43,548 nt of DNA, taken from Bacteroidota bacterium (GTDB taxonomy: Bacteria > Bacteroidota > Bacteroidia > Bacteroidales > JABHKC01). Location: contig JABHKC010000074.1 of NCBI GenBank assembly GCA_018692315.1, positions 1-43,548 of the forward strand. The letters are read 5' to 3'. Below, piece by piece: positions 39,647 through 43,548 of the stretch. Below the pieces are notes generated by a model. That model ran no database searches, had not been told where the DNA came from, and was given only the letters and a program-made list of their open reading frames with translations. Within the stretch, counting starts at the first letter, position 1, and each line of letters begins with the position of its first letter. Position numbers and translations under genes: made by a program.

Positions 39647-41167
39647 ATGAAGTACAATATGCAATTAAACTTTCAATATTTGTCTAAAAAGTTGTTTTTG
39701 AGCTTTTTAGTCATCTTATTCGTTTTTTCAAATTTATTTGGGCAAGGAAATTATGACATTGTTATAAATGAATTTTTAGCGAGCAATAGCACTGATGCCA
39801 CCGATAATTATGGCGAATACGAAGATTGGATTGAAATATATAACTATGGAAACACAACAATAGACATTGGTGGTTTGTATATCACAGACGATTTGACAGA
39901 TTTGTTGTTGTGGCAAATTCCTGATAATCAGCCCGATTCTACAAGTATTTTACCCGGTGAATTTTTGGTTCTTTGGGCAGATAAAGACACGGAACAAGGA
40001 GTTTTACACATTAATCTGAAGCTTAGTACAAATGGCGAAGAGATTGCTATTGTAGAACATACATTAACAAATGACTATATTATCGACTCAAAAGTTTTTG
40101 GACTACAAGTAGTCGATGTTTCTTACGGCAGATTTCCTGATGGCTCTACCAACTGGGAAAGTTTTAATACAACTACTTTTGGCTTGTCAAATATTTCGAA
40201 TTTAGGACCTCCACCGACAATTATTTCCGGAATTTATATAAACGAATTTCTTACAATCAACGACTCCAATATTGTTGATAATTATGGCGAACACGAAGAT
40301 TGGATAGAGTTTTACAATGCTAGTTCTGATACTGTTGATTTGGGTGGTTTGTTTGTTACCGACAATTTGAGTGTTCTTAATTTATGGCAAATCCCGGATA
40401 ATCAAAGCGATTCAACAACTATATTGCCCGGAGAATTTCTACTATTTTGGGCAGATAATAATATTGAGCAGGGAGTTTTGCATCTTAATTTTAAGCTTAG
40501 CGGAAATGGCGAGCAGATAGGTCTGATACAAATTATCAATAGTGATATTAACTATATCGACACATTAAGTTACGGAATTCAATATTCAGATTCGTCCTAT
40601 GGAAGAACGCCCGATGGAGGTGCCAGTATGCAATATTTTGAAGAACCTACACCAAATTTCAGCAATATTATTGAAGTTATTCAAAATGTAGATTTACCTG
40701 CCGGCTGGAGTATTTTTTCAATTTACATGAATCCGGTTGAAGCTTCATTCGATTCTGTGTTTTCATCTATAGTTCAGAATGTTATTTTGGCGAAAAGTGA
40801 GACTGGATTGATTTATTGGCCCCTATATGGTATAAATGGAATTGGAGATTTCTCCCTTGGTCGTGGCTATCAAATTAACATGACAAATCAAGCAACTTTA
40901 AGTGTTTCCGGAGATTTGATAATTCCTGAAAACACAGTTGTATCTTTGAACTTTGGATGGAATATCATTGGATATTTGCGAACCAGTCCAATGTCGATAG
41001 AAACAATTTTTAATGGAATTACTAACAATGTGATTATCGTCAAAAGTGGAAGTGGTAGCATTTATTGGCCTCAATATAATGTGAATAGCATTGGAGATAT
41101 GCACCCTGGACAAGGATATCAATTAAAAACACTTAATGCTGAAACTTTGATTTTTCCAGCTAATTGA
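39647..41167 (+). CDS. Exported protein with two lamin-tail (LTD) domains and a GW/GYQ module, no sorting tail
   Basis: A 506-residue protein. N-terminal signal peptide (~1-33, 'FSNLFGQ'); ATGs at 39647 and 39659 are both possible starts. Two lamin-tail-like domains follow: 'IVINEFLASNSTDATDNYGE', 'YEDWIEIYNYG', 'LWQIPDNQPDSTSILPGEFL', then 'YINEFLTINDSNIVDNYGEH', 'EDWIEFYNASSD', 'LWQIPDNQSDSTTILPGEFL', each ending near a 'SYGR.PDG' strand. The last ~155 residues are the paired 'GWSIFSIYMNP...YWPLYGINGIG...GYQINM' / 'GWNIIGYLRTSP...YWPQYNVNSIG...GYQLK' lobes also seen in the two giant proteins. It stops right after the second lobe, without a T9SS sorting domain. The role is unknown; divergent from the PNGase F-like gene with a 244-bp gap. 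Confidence 0.85.
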   Translation: MKYNMQLNFQYLSKKLFLSFLVILFVFSNLFGQGNYDIVINEFLASNSTDATDNYGEYEDWIEIYNYGNTTIDIGGLYITDDLTDLLLWQIPDNQPDSTSILPGEFLVLWADKDTEQGVLHINLKLSTNGEEIAIVEHTLTNDYIIDSKVFGLQVVDVSYGRFPDGSTNWESFNTTTFGLSNISNLGPPPTIISGIYINEFLTINDSNIVDNYGEHEDWIEFYNASSDTVDLGGLFVTDNLSVLNLWQIPDNQSDSTTILPGEFLLFWADNNIEQGVLHLNFKLSGNGEQIGLIQIINSDINYIDTLSYGIQYSDSSYGRTPDGGASMQYFEEPTPNFSNIIEVIQNVDLPAGWSIFSIYMNPVEASFDSVFSSIVQNVILAKSETGLIYWPLYGINGIGDFSLGRGYQINMTNQATLSVSGDLIIPENTVVSLNFGWNIIGYLRTSPMSIETIFNGITNNVIIVKSGSGSIYWPQYNVNSIGDMHPGQGYQLKTLNAETLIFPAN

Positions 41168-41182
41168 TTTTATAAGAATTAT

Positions 41183-41226
41183 AAAAAAAATGCTGATTAT
41201 TTGAATAATAATCAGCATTTTTTGTA
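41183..41226. terminator. Bidirectional terminator between the LTD gene and gap
   Basis: A 14-bp stem AAATGCTGATTATT / AATAATCAGCATTT (41188-41201 and 41207-41220) with a 5-nt loop; T tracts follow on plus (TTTTTTGT) and on minus (eight T). On the minus strand, gap transcripts would first run through the family-1 MITE. Confidence 0.9.
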
Positions 41227-41267
41227 AATGTCCAATATGAGATTAGCTATATTCCTCTAATATTTAA

Positions 41268-41387
41268 GGGGAGTTCTAAAAATAGTAAAATTCAAGCGTA
41301 AAAAATTTTAATAGCAGAGTTTACTTTTGTAAATGAGCATCTTAAAATTTTGAAGCAACGCAGGAGTTTGCATTTTTAGAAGTACCC
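41268..41387. mobile_element. MITE-like element, family 1, copy B (120 bp), at the gap stop codon
   Basis: Reverse-complement relative of 8205-8325 (about 80% identical). Ends GGGGAGTTCTAAAAATAG and the complement of GGGTACTTCTAAAAATGC. TTAA flanks both sides (41264-41267 and 41388-41391), consistent with a 4-bp target duplication. The right-hand TTAA contains the gap stop codon. Confidence 0.82.
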
Positions 41388-42389
41388 TTAAAAAAGTTTC
41401 TCAGCCAAATCAACAACTCTGCAAGAATATCCCCATTCGTTATCGTACCAAGAAAGTATTTTTACTGTTTTCCCAACAACCATAGTTGATTGTGCATCAA
41501 AAATAGAGGAGTTTGTGTTGTGAATTATATCAACAGAAACAATTGGATCTTCAGTATATTCCAAAATTCCTTTCATTGGTCCTTCAGCAGCTTCTTTTAT
41601 TGCGGCATTAATTTCTTCTACTGTAGTTTCAACTTTTAGGTTTGCAACCAAATCGACAAGCGAACCGGTAGGTGTTGGAATTCTAATTGCCATCCCGTCT
41701 AATTTTCCATTAAGTTCGGGAATAACTTTTCCAACTGCTTTTGCAGCACCTGTAGTTGTAGGAATTTGAGAAACAGCACAAGAACGAGCTCTTCTTAAAT
41801 CGGAATGTGGCATGTCAAGAATTGCCTGATCGTTAGTATAGGCATGAATTGTAGTCATTAATCCGTTCTCAATTCCGAATTTGTCGTTCAACACTTTTGC
41901 AACAGGTGCCAAACAGTTTGTTGTGCAAGATGCGTTCGAAACACATTGGTCTTCTGGACGCAAGCTTTCGTCGTTCACTCCGAGAACAATCATATTATCA
42001 ATTTTGTCTTTCGAAGGAACTGTTAAGATTACCTTTTTTGCTCCATTTTTCAGGTGATCGCCATATCCGCCTTTTGGACTTTCTTTCTCTCTAAAAATAC
42101 CGGTCGATTCAACAACTACATCAGGTTTTTCGCCCCATGGAATGTTTATCGGACTTCTTTCAGCACTTACAATTATTTTCTTTCCATTTACAATAATGCC
42201 TTCATCATCAAAGGTAACCGTGCCTTCAAATTTACCTTGAGTAGAATCATATTTTAGCAAATGAGCTAAGGTTTTTGTGTTTGTAAGATCATTAATTCCT
42301 ACTATATCAATGTTTGAACGTTCTAAAGCAATTTTAAAAACATTTCTTCCAATTCTTCCGAATCCATTTATTGCTAATTTAATCGCCAT
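41388..42389 (-). CDS. gap: Type I glyceraldehyde-3-phosphate dehydrogenase
   Basis: Central glycolytic/gluconeogenic enzyme converting glyceraldehyde-3-phosphate, NAD+ and phosphate to 1,3-bisphosphoglycerate. From 'MAIKLAINGFGRIGRNVF' it is 333 residues, the family's length. Seen: the NAD-binding 'NGFGRIGR' (~8-15), 'SNASCTTNCLAPV' with nucleophile Cys155, 'IHAYTNDQ' with the catalytic histidine (~182), 'RRARSC', 'VGKVIPELNGKLDGMAIRIP' and 'SWYDNEWGYSCRVVDLAEKLF'. The frame is open for 28 codons upstream, but a complete promoter lies there, so the internal ATG at 42389 is the start. The stop codon falls in the target duplication of a MITE-like element. Confidence 0.96.
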   Translation of the reverse strand: MAIKLAINGFGRIGRNVFKIALERSNIDIVGINDLTNTKTLAHLLKYDSTQGKFEGTVTFDDEGIIVNGKKIIVSAERSPINIPWGEKPDVVVESTGIFREKESPKGGYGDHLKNGAKKVILTVPSKDKIDNMIVLGVNDESLRPEDQCVSNASCTTNCLAPVAKVLNDKFGIENGLMTTIHAYTNDQAILDMPHSDLRRARSCAVSQIPTTTGAAKAVGKVIPELNGKLDGMAIRIPTPTGSLVDLVANLKVETTVEEINAAIKEAAEGPMKGILEYTEDPIVSVDIIHNTNSSIFDAQSTMVVGKTVKILSWYDNEWGYSCRVVDLAEKLF

Positions 42390-42431
42390 AATTTTTACTT
42401 TATTTGTTAAATAATCATTTTTAATCGGCTG

Positions 42432-42465
42432 CAAAATTATATAATTTTTTAAATTTTTTGGCAAA
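42432..42465 (-). promoter_or_regulatory. Promoter of gap (TTTG-N22-TAATTTTG)
   Basis: On the minus strand: TTTG at 42462-42465, 22-nt spacer, TAATTTTG at 42432-42439, 43 nt before the ATG. Complete Bacteroidota consensus, matching a highly expressed gene. Confidence 0.75.
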
Positions 42466-42630
42466 AACCTCAAAAGAAGGTTGTAAATTTTTACTGTGGA
42501 GTTGTTTTTAAAATGAAAACATATTGTTAAGTTTGCAGAAACCTAATAATATAGACTAAAATGTAATAGTATTTCTCATTTCAATTTATTTTGATAATTG
42601 ACTATTGAAGTATTTTTAATATTAAACATT

Positions 42631-43248
42631 ATGAATTTTATAAAACTATTAGTTTCCTTATTTATATTGATTTCAATTCAACAAAACTCTAATGGTCAAA
42701 TGATTCTTCCTTCTTACTCTATTAGAATTCATTTAAGTCCAGAATGTTCAGATAGTATTAATGTTGAGTATTATAATGAAGAGTTTTTTATTGTTGATCA
42801 CAGTAATGGTATTTTATTCAGAAGTAAAAAAACTGACACTATTTTTAAATCTATTAATTACAAATGGTACACTGATTCCTTTCGGCAACCCCCGTATAAA
42901 AAAGGTATTGTTTTAAAGAGCGACTCCATTGGTTTAATTGATTATTGGGCAAGCGAAATAGCTTACTTCTCGGATGTAGGAGAGTTTCTTGAGCGTTTTC
43001 GTTTCAAAACTAAATTTGGTCTTTTTGCAAGATATGTTGATTCTTGGTCTCTTAATTTTTATCAAAATCAAATTTTAAAATTTCCGCTTTTTCTGCCATT
43101 AGGAGTTTATGCCAGATTTCCTCTACGGTCGGGCAAATTTGGTAAGAAAATCTTCAATTATTACTCGAAAAGGAAACTGATGGGACGCTTCAACTATAAT
43201 GGGGAATTGGAAAATTCTTTTGGTTATTATGAAGATATATATATATAA
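42631..43248 (+). CDS. Exported protein, likely six-bladed beta-propeller-like, frameshifted at a (TA)n tract
   Basis: A 205-residue reading frame from ATG 42631 (an upstream TTG at 42598 merely extends it). Signal peptide ~1-23 ('NSNGQ'). The body resembles 6-bladed beta-propeller/DUF4221-like proteins of Bacteroidota: 'FFIVDHSNGILFRSKKTDTI' and 'LPLGVYARFPLRSGKFGKK', then 'KLMGRFNYNGELENSFGYYE' (family assignment tentative). The frame ends in TAA inside an alternating TA run at 43235-43247. Propeller-like sequence continues straight after it in another frame (to 43415). Loss of one TA unit would join the two parts into a ~260-residue protein. Even joined it is shorter than related ~350-400-residue proteins, and an insertion-sequence end follows, so it may be decaying. 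Confidence 0.6.
   Translation: MNFIKLLVSLFILISIQQNSNGQMILPSYSIRIHLSPECSDSINVEYYNEEFFIVDHSNGILFRSKKTDTIFKSINYKWYTDSFRQPPYKKGIVLKSDSIGLIDYWASEIAYFSDVGEFLERFRFKTKFGLFARYVDSWSLNFYQNQILKFPLFLPLGVYARFPLRSGKFGKKIFNYYSKRKLMGRFNYNGELENSFGYYEDIYI
43235..43247 (+). repeat. (AT)6A dinucleotide tract inside an exported-protein gene
   Basis: Thirteen bases of alternating AT, reading ATATATATATATA. It carries the frame break between the two halves of the propeller-like gene; a change of one unit (minus 2 bp) or two units (plus 4 bp) would restore the frame. Confidence 0.9.
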
Positions 43249-43415
43249 ACAAAAAGGTTTTAGCCTATATTGATAAAGTTTCTTATTATACTGATTATAA
43301 AAATAAGAGAGTTTTTGTTGGCCAAGAAGCCTCTCCAATAATTCAGGTTTACGATTTCGATGGAAATTTTATCACAAAATTTGGGGAATCTCCACCTGAA
43401 ATTAGTACTTGGTAA
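43248..43415 (+). pseudogene. Out-of-frame continuation of the propeller-like gene
   Basis: 55 codons in the frame two bases off the upstream part: 'NKKVLAYIDKVSYYTDYKNK', 'RVFVGQEASPIIQVYDFDGN', 'FITKFGESPPEISTW', then TAA at 43413-43415. The 'IIQVYDFDGNFITKFGE' strand is typical of 6-bladed propeller proteins and echoes 'GRFNYNGELENSFG' upstream, showing that the two parts belong together. Confidence 0.6.
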
Positions 43416-43442
43416 TTGTAAATATATTATTGCTACAACTAC

Positions 43443-43548
43443 TTATAATGGTTTGATAGTATAATTCCAATCTTCTCCATGAAATTCATGTTTATATATG
43501 TTAATTTTTTCGAAATCTGATTTAGATATTTTAATCCCTGTTTCATAG
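43443..43548 (-). CDS. ISAzo13-like transposase, C-terminal end (cut by window end)
   Basis: On the minus strand the last 34 codons of a gene read 'YETGIKISKSDFEKINIYKH' followed by 'EFHGEDWNYTIKPL' and a TAA at 43443. The 'GIK.S...F..I.I....FHGE-WNYTI.P' ending is that of ISAzo13-family transposases (recognised from memory). The catalytic part lies outside the window. The insertion-sequence end should lie in the ~28 bp between 43415 and 43443. Confidence 0.6.
   Translation of the reverse strand, partial: YETGIKISKSDFEKINIYKHEFHGEDWNYTIKPL

Noticed and set aside
42390-42473. 28-codon N-terminal extension of gap
   Set aside because: The gap promoter overlaps this stretch, and the canonical GAPDH N-terminus begins at the ATG at 42389.
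42598-42630. TTG start of the propeller-like gene, 11 codons upstream
   Set aside because: The ATG at 42631 gives a normal signal peptide; the extension only adds hydrophobic residues before it.

Overview
The window looks like a chromosome segment from an AT-rich Bacteroidota bacterium (Bacteroidales/Marinilabiliales-like; species not determinable from sequence alone). Evidence: several TAnnTTTG promoter boxes, some with a TTTG box 19-22 nt upstream; three large exported proteins ending in type IX secretion (T9SS) type A sorting domains; SprB-type repeats; and Bacteroidota-typical families (DUF6913, SdiA-regulated-like, DUF4143 ATPases). Ribosome binding sites are not Shine-Dalgarno-like, as expected for the phylum. 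No tRNA, rRNA, CRISPR array or T9SS machinery gene was found.

Layout. 1-5200: the end of a polysaccharide-deacetylase-like gene, a bacterial sugar transferase and lipB, interspersed with two paralogous DUF4143 AAA ATPases. 5217-9706: a TPR hybrid histidine kinase with its own promoter, then hisS facing it. 9788-19279: one 3163-residue secreted repeat protein with about 33 SprB-like units. 19819-25362: a plus-strand housekeeping run (Uup-like ABC-F ATPase, ligA, a DUF6913 gene, dapA). 25649-35537: minus-strand genes, namely a 1998-residue multidomain T9SS protein, two FKBP lipoproteins, an SdiA-regulated-like protein and a DUF2797 protein. 35965-41167: a PNGase F-like glycosidase with T9SS tail, divergent from a lamin-tail-domain protein. 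41388-43548: gap (GAPDH), a frameshifted surface-protein gene and the 3' end of an ISAzo13-like transposase.

Main points of interest. (1) The giant SprB-repeat gene holds a higher-order tandem repeat: six ~708-bp A-B-C triplets of SprB units. (2) Three exported proteins share an unnamed C-terminal two-lobe 'GW...GYQ(I/V/L)K' module; in the two largest it sits between two copies of a second 'GD-GVF' module, ahead of the T9SS tail. (3) The PNGase F-like enzyme has a ~500-residue insertion, including a LamG-like lectin domain, between its catalytic-Asp region and the rest of the fold. (4) Two unrelated MITE-like families occur as inverted pairs nested around each other (1-2-2'-1'); one copy sits exactly at the gap stop codon with a TTAA target duplication. 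(5) A (TA)n tract splits an exported gene into two frames, a possible phase-variable or decaying locus next to an insertion sequence.

The exported proteins are probably surface adhesins or glycan-acting proteins delivered by T9SS machinery encoded elsewhere. The housekeeping genes between them appear to be independent single-gene or short transcription units, several ending in strong, partly bidirectional terminators.
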